Assembly (NCBI GenBank): GCA_004557905.1
Contig: SFFH01000016.1
Coordinates: 1-31,534 of the forward strand
DNA from: Clostridiales bacterium
GTDB taxonomy: Bacteria; Bacillota; Clostridia; Christensenellales; Aristaeellaceae
DNA: 31,534 nucleotides
Reading direction: 5' to 3'
The notes beneath the pieces are model-generated. The model did no database searches. It was not told where the DNA came from and was given only the letters and a program-made list of their open reading frames with translations. Position numbers and translations under genes: made by a program. Below are positions 23,818 through 31,534 of this stretch, piece by piece; the first letter of the stretch is position 1; each line of letters begins with the position of its first letter.

Positions 23818-23851
23818 AAGGCGGATCATGCAAGAGCATATCCGCCTTTTT
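23818..23851 (+). terminator. Terminator of the L,D-transpeptidase gene
   Basis: AAGGCGGAT (23818-23826) pairs with ATCCGCCTT (23840-23848), with an inner ATGC/GCAT stem, followed by TTT. Confidence 0.9.
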
Positions 23852-23870
23852 GCTGCATATATTTTGAAAA

Positions 23871-23959
23871 TGAATAAAATGCAATAAAAAACTTCTCAAT
23901 AAAAGGCTGATTTGCGTGAAAACCAAAAATTTTGAATTTATGAAAAATAAAACTTGCAT
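23871..23959. promoter_or_regulatory. AT-rich upstream region with Arg-box-like motifs
   Basis: TGAATAAAATGCAATA (23871-23886) and TGAAAAATAAAACTTGCAT (23941-23959) resemble the Bacillus arginine box (ATGAATAAAAATGCAAGT-like). The second covers the -35 box. In this GC-rich genome the AT-rich block is distinct. The match is by eye only. Confidence 0.35.
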
Positions 23960-23982
23960 TACTGGATATAGTGTGATATACT
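23954..23982 (+). promoter_or_regulatory. Promoter of the amino acid transporter operon
   Basis: TTGCAT (23954-23959), a 17-base spacer and TATACT (23977-23982). Confidence 0.75.
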
Positions 23983-24081
23983 GCATCTACACTGTTTCAG
24001 CGAGGTAAAGTGATAAACTGAATTCTGCTGAAACGGAAAATTCAGATCAGGGTGCTGGATCGATGGCGGGAGGCGTTCCTT

Positions 24082-24804
<723 letters not shown>

Positions 24805-24857
24805 TAACCGCCCTGCGGTTACCTATATCGACAATTCCATAAAGGAGGAAACCCTAT

Positions 24858-25640
24858 ATGAAAAAGATGTTGATGCTCGTCCTCGCCGCTGTGATGCTGC
24901 TGTCCATGACCGCCGCGGCCTCCGCCGAAACCTTCCGTGTCGGCGTGAAGCAGGATGTTTACGGTTTCGGCTACCTCGATGAGATGACGGGCGAGTACTC
25001 CGGCCTGGAAATCGACCTGGGCGCGAAGATCGCCGAAGCGCTGGGCTATGACGACGTGGAATACACCACCGTGACCGCGGCGACCCGCGGCCAGATGCTG
25101 GACAACGATGAGCTGGACTGCGTCATCGCGACGTTCACCATCAAGCCCGAGCGCAAGGAGAGCTGGGACTTCTCCACCCCGTACTACACCGACGCCGTGA
25201 CCGTGCTGGTTGAGACGGCGAGCGGCATCACCGATCTGGCCGGCCTGAAGGACAAGACCGTGGGCGTGTCCACCGGCTCCACCTCCGCCAAGGCCCTGGC
25301 CACCGCGATGGCCGATGCCGGCGTGATCGACGCGTTCGACGCGGACGCCTTTGAAATCGCGACCTTCAGCGCGGGCGTCAAGTTCAAGGAGTTTGACGAC
25401 TATCCGGCCATCAGCCTGGCGCTGGATGCCGGCGACGTGGACGCCTTCTGCGTGGATAAGTCTATCCTGGCCAACTACAAGACCGACGACCGCAGCTTCA
25501 TCGACGCGTCCTTCGCCCCGCAGGACTACGGCGTGGCGACCAAGAAGGGCTCCGAGCTGTCCGCGAAGGTGGAAGAGCTCATCACCGGCTGGCTGGCCGA
25601 CGGCACCATCGACGCGATGATCGCCGAGTGGGGCCTGTAA
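24858..25640 (+). CDS. Amino acid ABC transporter substrate-binding protein (family 3)
   Basis: A 260-residue secreted binding protein. The signal peptide MKKMLMLVLAAVMLLSMTAA ends in a signal peptidase I type site (ASA-E), and no lipobox cysteine is present. The mature part shows family 3 signs: LDEMTGEYSGLEIDLGAKIA, FTIKPERKESWDFSTPYY and VGVSTGSTSAKAL. The start follows AAAGGAGG. The ligand is probably a polar or charged amino acid; residues alone do not decide. It follows the ATPase after 53 bases and is separated from the permeases by a strong hairpin and a repeat. Confidence 0.94.
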   Translation: MKKMLMLVLAAVMLLSMTAAASAETFRVGVKQDVYGFGYLDEMTGEYSGLEIDLGAKIAEALGYDDVEYTTVTAATRGQMLDNDELDCVIATFTIKPERKESWDFSTPYYTDAVTVLVETASGITDLAGLKDKTVGVSTGSTSAKALATAMADAGVIDAFDADAFEIATFSAGVKFKEFDDYPAISLALDAGDVDAFCVDKSILANYKTDDRSFIDASFAPQDYGVATKKGSELSAKVEELITGWLADGTIDAMIAEWGL

Positions 25641-25655
25641 ACCTGGCAACATCAG

Positions 25656-25690
25656 GGCGCGCAGCCGCGGGCTGCGCGCCTGTTTTCTTC
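25656..25690 (+). terminator. Strong hairpin inside the transporter operon
   Basis: A perfect 11-bp GC stem (25656-25666 with 25670-25680) with a GCG loop is followed by TGTTTTCTTC. It should stop part of the transcripts after the binding-protein gene and favour that subunit. Confidence 0.8.
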
Positions 25691-25713
25691 TACTTGATAT
25701 ACTTACTTGAAAC

Positions 25714-25776
25714 CGCGCGAAGCGAAGAGGGGTCAAGGGACAATGTCCCTTGCGGGGTTTGGGGCAGAGCCCCAAA
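25714..25776. repeat. Intergenic double-hairpin repeat, copy C
   Basis: The best-preserved copy: GCGAAGCGAAGAGGGG, then CAAGGGA/TCCCTTG, then GCGGGG and TTTGGGGC/GCCCCAAA. It sits within the transporter operon and ends directly at the permease ribosome binding site. Confidence 0.75.
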
Positions 25777-25788
25777 AAGGAGGAACCT

Positions 25789-26517
25789 ATGGAGACCGTA
25801 TTCAGCGCAAAGGCCTGGGCCACAGTGTGGCAATACCGCGCGACATTCATGAGCGGCCTGATGAACACGCTGCGCAGCGCCGTCGTGGGCCTGCTCATCG
25901 CGATGGTCATCGGCTTTGCGTTGGGCCTGATGGCGACGGGCAGCAAAAAGAGCCTGCGCGTCATCGCACGCGTGTACGTCGAGTTCTTCCAGAACACGCC
26001 GCTGATCCTGCAGGTCTGCTTCCTGTACTACGCGCTGGCGTACTCGGGCGTGAAGATCACGGTGGTGACCATCGGCTTCATCTCGCTGGGCCTGTATCAC
26101 GGCGCGTACGTCGCCGAGGTGGTGCGGGCGGGCATCCAGTCCATCCCGATGGGCCAGTTCGACGCCGCGCAGTCGCAGGGCTTTGACTATGTGGATACCA
26201 TGCGGCACATCATCCTGCCGCAGACGGTCAAGATCATCCTGCCGCCCATGGTCAACCAGATGGTCGCGCTGATCAAGAACACGAGCTGCCTGTACATCAT
26301 CGGCGGCGCGGATCTGATCGCCACGACCTACAACTTCGTGACCGGCGCGAGCACGGGCGGCGCATACGGCCCGGCCTACCTGGTCGGCGGCGCGCTGTTC
26401 TTCTGCGTGTGCTATCCGCTGTCGATGATGGCGGGCCGGTGGGAGCAGCGGCTCAAGGAACGCGACAAGGTGAAGAATGAGCCGACGGACGACGGGGCAA
26501 AGGAGGCGGCGGCGTAA
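25789..26517 (+). CDS. Amino acid ABC permease (HisM/GlnP family), first subunit
   Basis: A 242-residue membrane subunit. The family N-terminal pattern is visible in FMSGLMNTLRSAVVGLLIAM, FFQNTPLILQ follows, and the ATPase-contact EAA-like loop is AAQSQGFDYVDTMRHIILPQ. About five membrane segments are predicted and the charged tail (RWEQRLKERDKVKNEP) is cytoplasmic. The ATG follows AAAAAGGAGG, whose first bases belong to the end of the repeat. Its stop codon overlaps the next start (TAATG), so the two permeases are coupled. Confidence 0.93.
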   Translation: METVFSAKAWATVWQYRATFMSGLMNTLRSAVVGLLIAMVIGFALGLMATGSKKSLRVIARVYVEFFQNTPLILQVCFLYYALAYSGVKITVVTIGFISLGLYHGAYVAEVVRAGIQSIPMGQFDAAQSQGFDYVDTMRHIILPQTVKIILPPMVNQMVALIKNTSCLYIIGGADLIATTYNFVTGASTGGAYGPAYLVGGALFFCVCYPLSMMAGRWEQRLKERDKVKNEPTDDGAKEAAA

Positions 26518-27302
26518 TGGATCAGTTCGTGACGGAGCTGCAGGGCAGCATCGGCATCCTCAAAAACCCCGACGTCGTCGGTTACCTGCTGGGGGGCCTG
26601 GCCTTCACGCTGGGCATCTCCTGCATCACCATCGTGCTGAGCGTCATCATTGGTGCGGTGCTGGCGCTCGTGCGCAACTACTGCACCAGCGGCCCGGCGA
26701 GAATCCTGCAGAAGCTCGCCTCGGTGTACATCGAGCTCTTCCGCAACACGCCGCTGATGCTGTGGATGTTCGTCTGCTTTGTCATGTGCCCCGCACCGAA
26801 TGTGAGCAAGGGCTTTGCGGCGCTGCTGGGCTTCACCTCGACGGTCGCCGTCAAGACGCTGTTCAAGGCGATTGTGGCGTTCACGCTGTTCACTTCCGCG
26901 ATCATGGCGGAGATCATCCGCGGCGGCCTCAACTCCGTGGCCAAGGGACAGTTCGAGGCGGCGTACTCGCAGGGCTTCGGCACCTTTCAGACGATGACGC
27001 TGATCGTGCTGCCGCAGGCGTTCCGCAACATCATTCCGACGCTGCTGTCCCAGATGATCACGACGATCAAGGACTCCAGCTACATGGCGAGCCTGGTGAC
27101 CGTGGAGCTGATGGGCTGCACCAAGCTGATCATCTCCAAGGCCAACAGCTACAACGGCACCTGGGTGGACCGCTTCAACCGCGGCACCATTCACGTCACC
27201 GACGTGTTCGTGCTCTTTGGCTTCGCGTTCCTCGTGTACTTCGCGATCAACTTCACGCTCTCGTGCGTTGTCAGGCGGATGCGGACGAGAAGAAGGGCGT
27301 GA
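26517..27302 (+). CDS. Amino acid ABC permease (HisM/GlnP family), second subunit
   Basis: A 261-residue partner permease. Visible elements are YLLGGLAFTLGISCITIVLS (first helix), ELFRNTPLMLWMF, and the EAA-like loop EAAYSQGFGTFQTMTLIVLP. The ribosome binding site lies within the end of the first permease gene. A hydrophilic insert (about residues 208-228, TKLIISKANSYNGTWVDRFN) precedes the last helix. The gene closes the operon and a strong terminator follows. Confidence 0.93.
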   Translation: MDQFVTELQGSIGILKNPDVVGYLLGGLAFTLGISCITIVLSVIIGAVLALVRNYCTSGPARILQKLASVYIELFRNTPLMLWMFVCFVMCPAPNVSKGFAALLGFTSTVAVKTLFKAIVAFTLFTSAIMAEIIRGGLNSVAKGQFEAAYSQGFGTFQTMTLIVLPQAFRNIIPTLLSQMITTIKDSSYMASLVTVELMGCTKLIISKANSYNGTWVDRFNRGTIHVTDVFVLFGFAFLVYFAINFTLSCVVRRMRTRRRA

Positions 27303-27325
27303 GCGGCAGCAAAAGCGCATAAAGC

Positions 27326-27360
27326 AGGCCGGGCCTCCCTCGCGGGGAGACCCGGCCTTT
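27326..27360 (+). terminator. Terminator of the amino acid transporter operon
   Basis: AGGCCGGG and CCCGGCCT form an 8-bp stem that continues past one mismatch with CTCCC/GGGAG, ending in TTT. Confidence 0.85.
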
Positions 27361-27499
27361 GGCGTGACGCCGTGATCGATGCTTTCCGGATGGGGAAACG
27401 GCGGAGACGCACCGGACGGACGGAGGGGCAGGGGGAACGCCGGACGTCTGATGTTCGGATGAGAGAGGGTAAAACGCTTTAAAGCGCTAAAGCAAAAGG

Positions 27500-27537
27500 G
27501 CAATCCACTTGTATACCAGTAAACCGGTATAGATTGC
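27500..27537. repeat. Compound inverted repeat
   Basis: GCAATC and TATACC pair with GGTATA and GATTGC, with 6 unpaired bases on the left arm and an 8-base loop. The inner TATACC...GGTATA dyad resembles a regulator binding site, but no gene starts nearby. Confidence 0.5.
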
Positions 27538-27617
27538 GGCGTGGAGAGTTGTGCATAGTGACGAAAATAAGCCGCCTGACCGCTTGAAAATTGGTGAACT
27601 ATTGCTTTTCTCAAGGG

Positions 27618-27666
27618 ATGATACGCACGGGAGAGTGTGCACGAATTGCAAAAATGATACGCCCGG
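27618..27666. repeat. Pair of 13-base direct repeats, 36 bases apart
   Basis: ATGATACGCACGG (27618-27630) and ATGATACGCCCGG (27654-27666) differ at one position. Confidence 0.5.
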
Positions 27667-27808
27667 AAATGTGGACATAAACCCGAGCGGAAGGGCGAAG
27701 GAAGACGGTCTGGAAAAGCCTTGACAGAGCTTGTTTTTTTGAGGGAATTGAAAAATGGACGCCGGGAAGAAAAACGCAAAAAAGTCGAAAAAAACTTCAA
27801 AAAGGGGC

Positions 27809-27837
27809 TTGCACATTTTCCGGTTTTAGAATATAAT
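27809..27837 (+). promoter_or_regulatory. Promoter of the S10 ribosomal operon
   Basis: TTGCAC (27809-27814), a 17-base spacer and TATAAT (27832-27837). An A-rich block just upstream could act as an UP element. Confidence 0.88.
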
Positions 27838-27843
27838 GTGGAG

Positions 27844-27998
27844 GATGTCTGCAAAGGGGATGAAGTGACAGATTGCTCACTGGCCGGTGAGGTAACTGCC
27901 ACGGACCATGTCCGCGAATCGGACGACGGCTCAAGACCGTTATGCAGGGCAAAGAAAGCCAAGCAGTCGTACTTGAGTACGAACAAGGAGGAAAAGAA
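27844..27998 (+). ncRNA. Structured leader of the S10 operon
   Basis: About 155 untranslated bases lie between the predicted transcription start and rpsJ. Three small hairpins can be drawn: 27876-27880 with 27887-27891, 27910-27914 with 27920-27924, and 27967-27972 with 27977-27982; the last ends two bases before the AAGGAGG ribosome binding site. S10 leaders bind L4 in several bacteria, but I cannot match this one to a known family. Confidence 0.5.
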
Positions 27999-28307
27999 AT
28001 GGCCAGCAAGAAAATCCGCATCAAGCTCTGGGCCTACGAGCACAGCCTCGTTGACCAGGCTGCCGAGCGCATCGTCGAGACCGCTCGCCGCACCGGTTCC
28101 AAGGTGTCCGGCCCGATCCCGCTCCCCACGGAGAAGGAAGTCGTGACGATCCTGCGCGCGACCCACAAGTACAAGGATTCCCGCGAACAGTTCGAGCAGC
28201 GCACCCACAAGCGCCTGATCGACGTTCAGAACCCCACCCGCGCCACTTTCGACGCGATGGAGAAGCTCGATCTGCCGGCCGGCGTTGAGATCGAGATCAA
28301 ACTGTGA
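27999..28307 (+). CDS. rpsJ: 30S ribosomal protein S10
   Basis: A 102-residue S10 of standard length, first gene of the operon. The segments IRIKLWAYEHSLVDQAAERI and TGSKVSGPIPLPT, and the later THKRLIDVQNPT, are the conserved S10 core. It binds the 3' domain of 16S rRNA and also acts as NusE in antitermination. The ATG follows AAGGAGG by seven bases; upstream in-frame codons belong to the leader. Confidence 0.98.
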   Translation: MASKKIRIKLWAYEHSLVDQAAERIVETARRTGSKVSGPIPLPTEKEVVTILRATHKYKDSREQFEQRTHKRLIDVQNPTRATFDAMEKLDLPAGVEIEIKL

Positions 28308-28324
28308 TCAGGAGGTAAGATAAG

Positions 28325-28966
28325 ATGAAGAAAGGTATCGTCGGCAAGAAGATCGGCATGACGCAGATCTTTACCGAGGACGGCCGCCTGATCCCGGTTA
28401 CGGTTATCGAGGCAGGCCCCTGCCCGGTCGTGCAGAAGAAGACGATGGAGAAGGACGGCTACGAGGCCATTCAGGTGGGCTTCGACGCCTATGCCCCCAA
28501 CCGCGCTGAGAAGCTCGTGAACAAGCCGATCAAGGGCCACTTCGCCAAGGCGAACGTCGCCCCCTGCCGCAAGCTGCGCGAGCTGCGCCTTGAGGACTGC
28601 GGCGCCTACAATGTGGGCGACGAGGTGAAGGTTGACGTGTTCGCCGCGGGCGACAAGGTCGACATCACCGGCACCTCCAAGGGCCACGGCTTCACCGGCG
28701 TCATCGCGCGCTGGAACCAGCACACCGGCCCGATGGCCCACGGCTCCAAGTATCACCGCGGCGTCGGCTCCATGGGTGCGAACTCCACCCCGTCCCGCGT
28801 GTTCAAGAACAAGCACATGTCCGGCCACTACGGCGTCGACCGCGTCACCGTTCAGAACCTGAGCGTCGTGCGCGTGGACACCGAGCGCAATCTCCTGCTG
28901 GTCAGGGGTAACGTGCCGGGCCCGAATGGCGGCACGCTCGTGATCCGCGATTCCGTCAAGGCCTGA
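28325..28966 (+). CDS. rplC: 50S ribosomal protein L3
   Basis: A 213-residue L3, a primary 23S rRNA binder near the peptidyl-transferase centre. It starts MKKGIVGKKIGMTQIFTEDG and carries the conserved loop KGHGFTGVIARWN and GSIGA-like GVGSMGANSTPSRVFK. It follows rpsJ by 17 bases with AGGAGG. Confidence 0.98.
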   Translation: MKKGIVGKKIGMTQIFTEDGRLIPVTVIEAGPCPVVQKKTMEKDGYEAIQVGFDAYAPNRAEKLVNKPIKGHFAKANVAPCRKLRELRLEDCGAYNVGDEVKVDVFAAGDKVDITGTSKGHGFTGVIARWNQHTGPMAHGSKYHRGVGSMGANSTPSRVFKNKHMSGHYGVDRVTVQNLSVVRVDTERNLLLVRGNVPGPNGGTLVIRDSVKA

Positions 28967-28984
28967 TAAGGAGGAACCGTCACC

Positions 28985-29608
28985 ATGCCTAAGATTGCAA
29001 TGCTGAATCAGGAAGGCGCCAAGGTCGGTGAGATCGAGCTGAGCGAGGAGATCTTCGCTGCCGAGATCAACGAGAGCGTCATCCACCTGGTTGTCCGCAG
29101 CCAGCTGGCGGCCAAGCGCCAGGGCACCCAGTCCGCCAAGACCCGCGGCGAGGTCCGCGGCGGCGGCCGTAAGATCTATCGCCAGAAGGGCACCGGCAAC
29201 GCGCGCCACCATGGCAACCGCGCTCCGCAGTTCACCCACGGCGGCGTCGTCTTCGCGCCGAAGCCCCGCGACTATGTGATTAACGTGCCCAAGAAGGTTC
29301 GCCGTCTGGCCCTGAAGGGCGCGCTCACCAGCAAGGTTGCCGAGAACGAGATGATCGTGCTGGACAAGATCGCGCTGACCGCGCCGAAGACGAAGGAAGT
29401 TGCGACCATCCTGAAGAACCTCGGCGTCAACAAGTCCGCGCTGCTGGTCCTGGCCGGCCCGGACGACACCATCACCCGCGCGTCCGCGAACATCGCGGGC
29501 CTGAAGACCGCCTACGTCAACACCATTAACGTGCTGGACATCCTCGGCAACGAGAAGTTCATCATCACTGAGGAAGCGGTCAAGCTCGTTGAGGAGGTTT
29601 ACGCGTAA
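28985..29608 (+). CDS. rplD: 50S ribosomal protein L4
   Basis: A 207-residue L4 whose long loop lines the exit tunnel (GGGRKIYRQKGTGNARHHGN). In many bacteria L4 also represses its own operon through the leader, which makes the structured leader upstream relevant. Its stop codon overlaps the rplW start (TAATG). Confidence 0.98.
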   Translation: MPKIAMLNQEGAKVGEIELSEEIFAAEINESVIHLVVRSQLAAKRQGTQSAKTRGEVRGGGRKIYRQKGTGNARHHGNRAPQFTHGGVVFAPKPRDYVINVPKKVRRLALKGALTSKVAENEMIVLDKIALTAPKTKEVATILKNLGVNKSALLVLAGPDDTITRASANIAGLKTAYVNTINVLDILGNEKFIITEEAVKLVEEVYA

Positions 29609-29904
29609 TGAAGAATCCTCATGATATCATCCTCCGTCCGGTGCTGACGGAGAAGGCCTATGATGGCCTGGCGGACAAGCGCTACGTCTTCGAGGTGGCG
29701 ATTGGCGCCAACAAGATCGAGATCAAGCAGGCTGTCGAGGCCGTCTTCGGCGTGAAGGTGGCCAGCGTCAACACCCTGCGTACCCTCGGCAAGATCAAGC
29801 GTCAGGGCCGCTACGCCGGCCGCACCCCCGAGATCAAGAAGGCCTACGTCACCCTGAAGGAGGACTCCAAGACCATCGAGTTCTTCGACGGCATGGCGCA
29901 GTAA
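29608..29904 (+). CDS. rplW: 50S ribosomal protein L23
   Basis: A 98-residue L23 at the tunnel exit, the docking site for trigger factor and SRP. It starts MKNPHDIILRPVLTEKAYDG and has the usual basic loop (LGKIKRQGRYAGRTPEIKKA). It is translationally coupled to rplD. Confidence 0.98.
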   Translation: MKNPHDIILRPVLTEKAYDGLADKRYVFEVAIGANKIEIKQAVEAVFGVKVASVNTLRTLGKIKRQGRYAGRTPEIKKAYVTLKEDSKTIEFFDGMAQ

Positions 29905-29922
29905 CAGGGAGGTTAATGCAAC

Positions 29923-30756
29923 ATGGCTATTCGCGTTTATAAGCCGACTTCCCCGGCGCGCCGTTTCATGTCGGTGCTGACCTTCGAGGAAGTTACCAAG
30001 ACGACGCCGGAAAAGTCTCTTGTGGAAATCAAGAAGAACAAGGCCGGCCGCAATAAGCAGGGCAAGATCACCGTTCGCCACCAGGGCGGCGGCAACAAGC
30101 AGAAGTATCGTATCATCGACTTCAAGCGCAACAAGGACGGCATCCCGGCCAAGGTCGCTTCCATCGAGTACGATCCGAACCGCACCGCGTTCATCGCGCT
30201 GCTCAACTACGCCGACGGCGAGAAGCGCTACATCCTGGCGCCGATCGATCTGAAGGTTGGCGACACCGTCATCTCCGGCGCCGAGGCGGACATCAAGCCG
30301 GGCAACGCCCTGCCGATCCGCAACATCCCGCTGGGCACCCTGATCCACAACGTTGAGATCGTTCCGGGCCGCGGCGGCCAGCTCGTCCGCTCCGCCGGCG
30401 ACGCCGCTCAGCTGATGGCGAAGGAAGGCAAGAACGCTCAGGTCCGCCTCCCCTCCGGTGAGGTTCGCCTGGTTTCCATGGACGCGAAGGCGACCATCGG
30501 CACCGTCGGCAACGTGGACCACAGCAACGTCCGCGTGGGCAAGGCCGGCCGCACCCGTCACATGGGCATCCGTCCGAGCGTCCGCGGCGTGGTTATGAAC
30601 CCGTGCGATCACCCGCATGGCGGCGGCGAGGGCAAGAGCCCGGTCGGTCTTCCGGCGCCTGTCACCCCGTGGGGCAAGCCGGCTCTCGGCCTGAAGACCC
30701 GCAAGCCGAAGAAGTACTCTGACAAGAAGATTGTCAAGCGTGCGGGCAAGAAGTAA
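29923..30756 (+). CDS. rplB: 50S ribosomal protein L2
   Basis: A 277-residue L2, needed for subunit joining and peptidyl transfer. MAIRVYKPTSPARRF at the start, HQGGGNKQKYRIIDF, and the C-terminal GVVMNPCDHPHGGGEGK motif with the conserved histidines are intact. Confidence 0.99.
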   Translation: MAIRVYKPTSPARRFMSVLTFEEVTKTTPEKSLVEIKKNKAGRNKQGKITVRHQGGGNKQKYRIIDFKRNKDGIPAKVASIEYDPNRTAFIALLNYADGEKRYILAPIDLKVGDTVISGAEADIKPGNALPIRNIPLGTLIHNVEIVPGRGGQLVRSAGDAAQLMAKEGKNAQVRLPSGEVRLVSMDAKATIGTVGNVDHSNVRVGKAGRTRHMGIRPSVRGVVMNPCDHPHGGGEGKSPVGLPAPVTPWGKPALGLKTRKPKKYSDKKIVKRAGKK

Positions 30757-30771
30757 TAGGAGGACTCATCA

Positions 30772-31050
30772 ATGAGCAGATCGGTCAAGAAGGGCCCCTA
30801 TGTAGCTGCGAAGCTGCTCAAGAGGGTCGAGGAAATGAACGAATCCGGCAAGAAGAGCGTGCTGAAGACCTGGTCCCGCGCGTCCACCATCTTCCCCCAG
30901 ATGGTCGGTCACACGATCGCGGTGCACGACGGCCGCAAGCATGTGCCGGTTTACATCGTGGAAGAAATGGTTGGTCACAAGCTGGGTGAGTTCGCCCCGA
31001 CGCGCACCTTCAAGGGTCACGCCGGTGAGAGCGCCAGCGGCCGCAAGTAA
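30772..31050 (+). CDS. rpsS: 30S ribosomal protein S19
   Basis: A 92-residue S19 of the small-subunit head, which binds with S13. MSRSVKKGPYVAAKLLKRVE, the WSRAS pattern and the C-terminal GEFAPTRTFKGHA are diagnostic. Confidence 0.99.
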   Translation: MSRSVKKGPYVAAKLLKRVEEMNESGKKSVLKTWSRASTIFPQMVGHTIAVHDGRKHVPVYIVEEMVGHKLGEFAPTRTFKGHAGESASGRK

Positions 31051-31064
31051 AGGAGTGAAATCGC

Positions 31065-31448
31065 ATGGCTACCAGAATTCGTGAAAAGGCGAAGGTTCGC
31101 AAGGAAACTGCGGACAAGCGTCCCCGCGCGACCGCTCGTTACGTGCGCATCTCTTCCAGCAAGGTGAAGATCGTCATCGATCTGATCCGCGGCAAGAAGG
31201 TCGACGAAGCGCTTGCGATCCTGATGTACACGCCGAAGGCCGCCGCTCCCGTGGTGGAGAAGCTGCTGCTTTCCGCGATTGCCAACGCCGAAAACAACCT
31301 GAGCATGGACCGCGGCTCCCTGTACGTCGCGGAAGTCTACGCCAACCCGGGCCCGACGCTCAAGCGCTACGTTGCCCGCAGCCGCGGCAGCGCTTCCCCG
31401 ATGCTCAAGCGCACGAGCCACATCACCGTCGTGCTCGACCAGAAGTAA
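31065..31448 (+). CDS. rplV: 50S ribosomal protein L22
   Basis: A 127-residue L22, whose hairpin reaches into the exit tunnel. ARYVRISSSKVKIVIDLIRG and the C-terminal RGSASPMLKRTSHITVVL are typical. The N-terminus carries about 15 more basic residues than short L22 forms. Confidence 0.98.
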   Translation: MATRIREKAKVRKETADKRPRATARYVRISSSKVKIVIDLIRGKKVDEALAILMYTPKAAAPVVEKLLLSAIANAENNLSMDRGSLYVAEVYANPGPTLKRYVARSRGSASPMLKRTSHITVVLDQK

Positions 31449-31460
31449 GGAGGTTTTCGG

Positions 31461-31534
31461 ATGGGCCAGAAAGTGAATCCGCATGGCGCCCGCGTCGGCG
31501 TCATCAAGGATTGGAGCACCCGCTGGTATGCGGA
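31461..31534 (+). CDS. rpsC: 30S ribosomal protein S3 (5' end, cut by window)
   Basis: The first 24 codons encode MGQKVNPHGARVGVIKDWST and then RWYA, the conserved S3 N-terminus. The gene follows rplV by 12 bases with AAGGAGG and runs past the window end. Confidence 0.97.
   Translation, partial: MGQKVNPHGARVGVIKDWSTRWYA

Larger units (their letters stand above)
27361..27808. other. Gene-free region upstream of the S10 operon
   Basis: About 450 bases with no open frame that has a ribosome binding site or family signs. It holds a 12-bp palindrome CGCTTTAAAGCG (near 27475), a compound dyad (27500-27537) and a 13-base direct repeat (27618-27630 and 27654-27666). The right part is A-rich. I see no tRNA or known RNA in it. 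Confidence 0.6.

Noticed and set aside
27721..27750. TTGACA at 27721 as a second S10 promoter
   Set aside because: No acceptable -10 hexamer lies 16-18 bases downstream; the site at 27809-27837 is far better.
27721..28146. An open frame across the S10 leader and the start of rpsJ
   Set aside because: It overlaps the promoter, leader and rpsJ in another frame, has no ribosome binding site, and its second half is plainly a shadow of S10.

Overview
The window looks like a chromosomal segment of a GC-rich, anaerobic member of the Clostridia (Firmicutes). The reasons are strong AGGAGG ribosome binding sites, many TTGACA/TATAAT-type promoters with 17-base spacers, U-tailed hairpin terminators, rubrerythrin, an iron-sulfur aldo/keto reductase, Feo ferrous-iron uptake, and an S10 ribosomal-protein operon in the usual order. 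Genus cannot be fixed from the sequence alone; a gut lineage is plausible from the pectin and oligosaccharide genes and the intergenic repeats.

Layout. (1) 1-98: the 3' half of a 5S rRNA whose helix IV seems to carry a large extra hairpin. (2) 147-7347: a LacI-type repressor fused to an ABC solute-binding domain, divergent from a Ugp-like transporter (binding protein plus two permeases, no ATPase), followed by a metallo-beta-lactamase-fold hydrolase and an inositol-monophosphatase-family enzyme. The set suggests import and breakdown of a phosphodiester or phosphorylated polyol, controlled by a regulator that carries a cytoplasmic copy of the transporter's own ligand-binding fold. (3) 7366-10311: a pectinesterase without signal peptide, rubrerythrin and an Fe-S aldo/keto reductase. 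(4) 10409-13308: a P1B metal ATPase with a His/Cys-rich tail, an acidic orphan protein, and an ArsR/SmtB repressor with a complete alpha-5 zinc site; a dyad at the ATPase promoter is the likely operator. (5) 13449-16336: a membrane-anchored surface protein, a GNAT acetyltransferase and a CBM9-like protein. (6) 16382-18895, minus strand: a FeoA-FeoB fusion and a 54-residue FeoB-associated Cys-rich protein. (7) 19093-23790: envelope genes, namely a large polytopic membrane protein, a zinc-ribbon/peptidoglycan-binding membrane protein and an L,D-transpeptidase. (8) 24082-27302: a polar amino acid ABC transporter (ATPase, binding protein, two permeases). (9) 27303-27998: a long non-coding stretch ending in the S10 promoter and a structured leader. 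(10) 27999 to the end: rpsJ-rplC-rplD-rplW-rplB-rpsS-rplV-rpsC (the last cut by the window edge).

Between genes there are three diverged copies of a double-hairpin repeat and one 111-bp MITE-like element. The strongest candidates for something new are the expanded 5S rRNA, the LacI/solute-binding-protein fusion with its transporter operon, and the repeat families. All functions are read from motifs and context; no database search was run.
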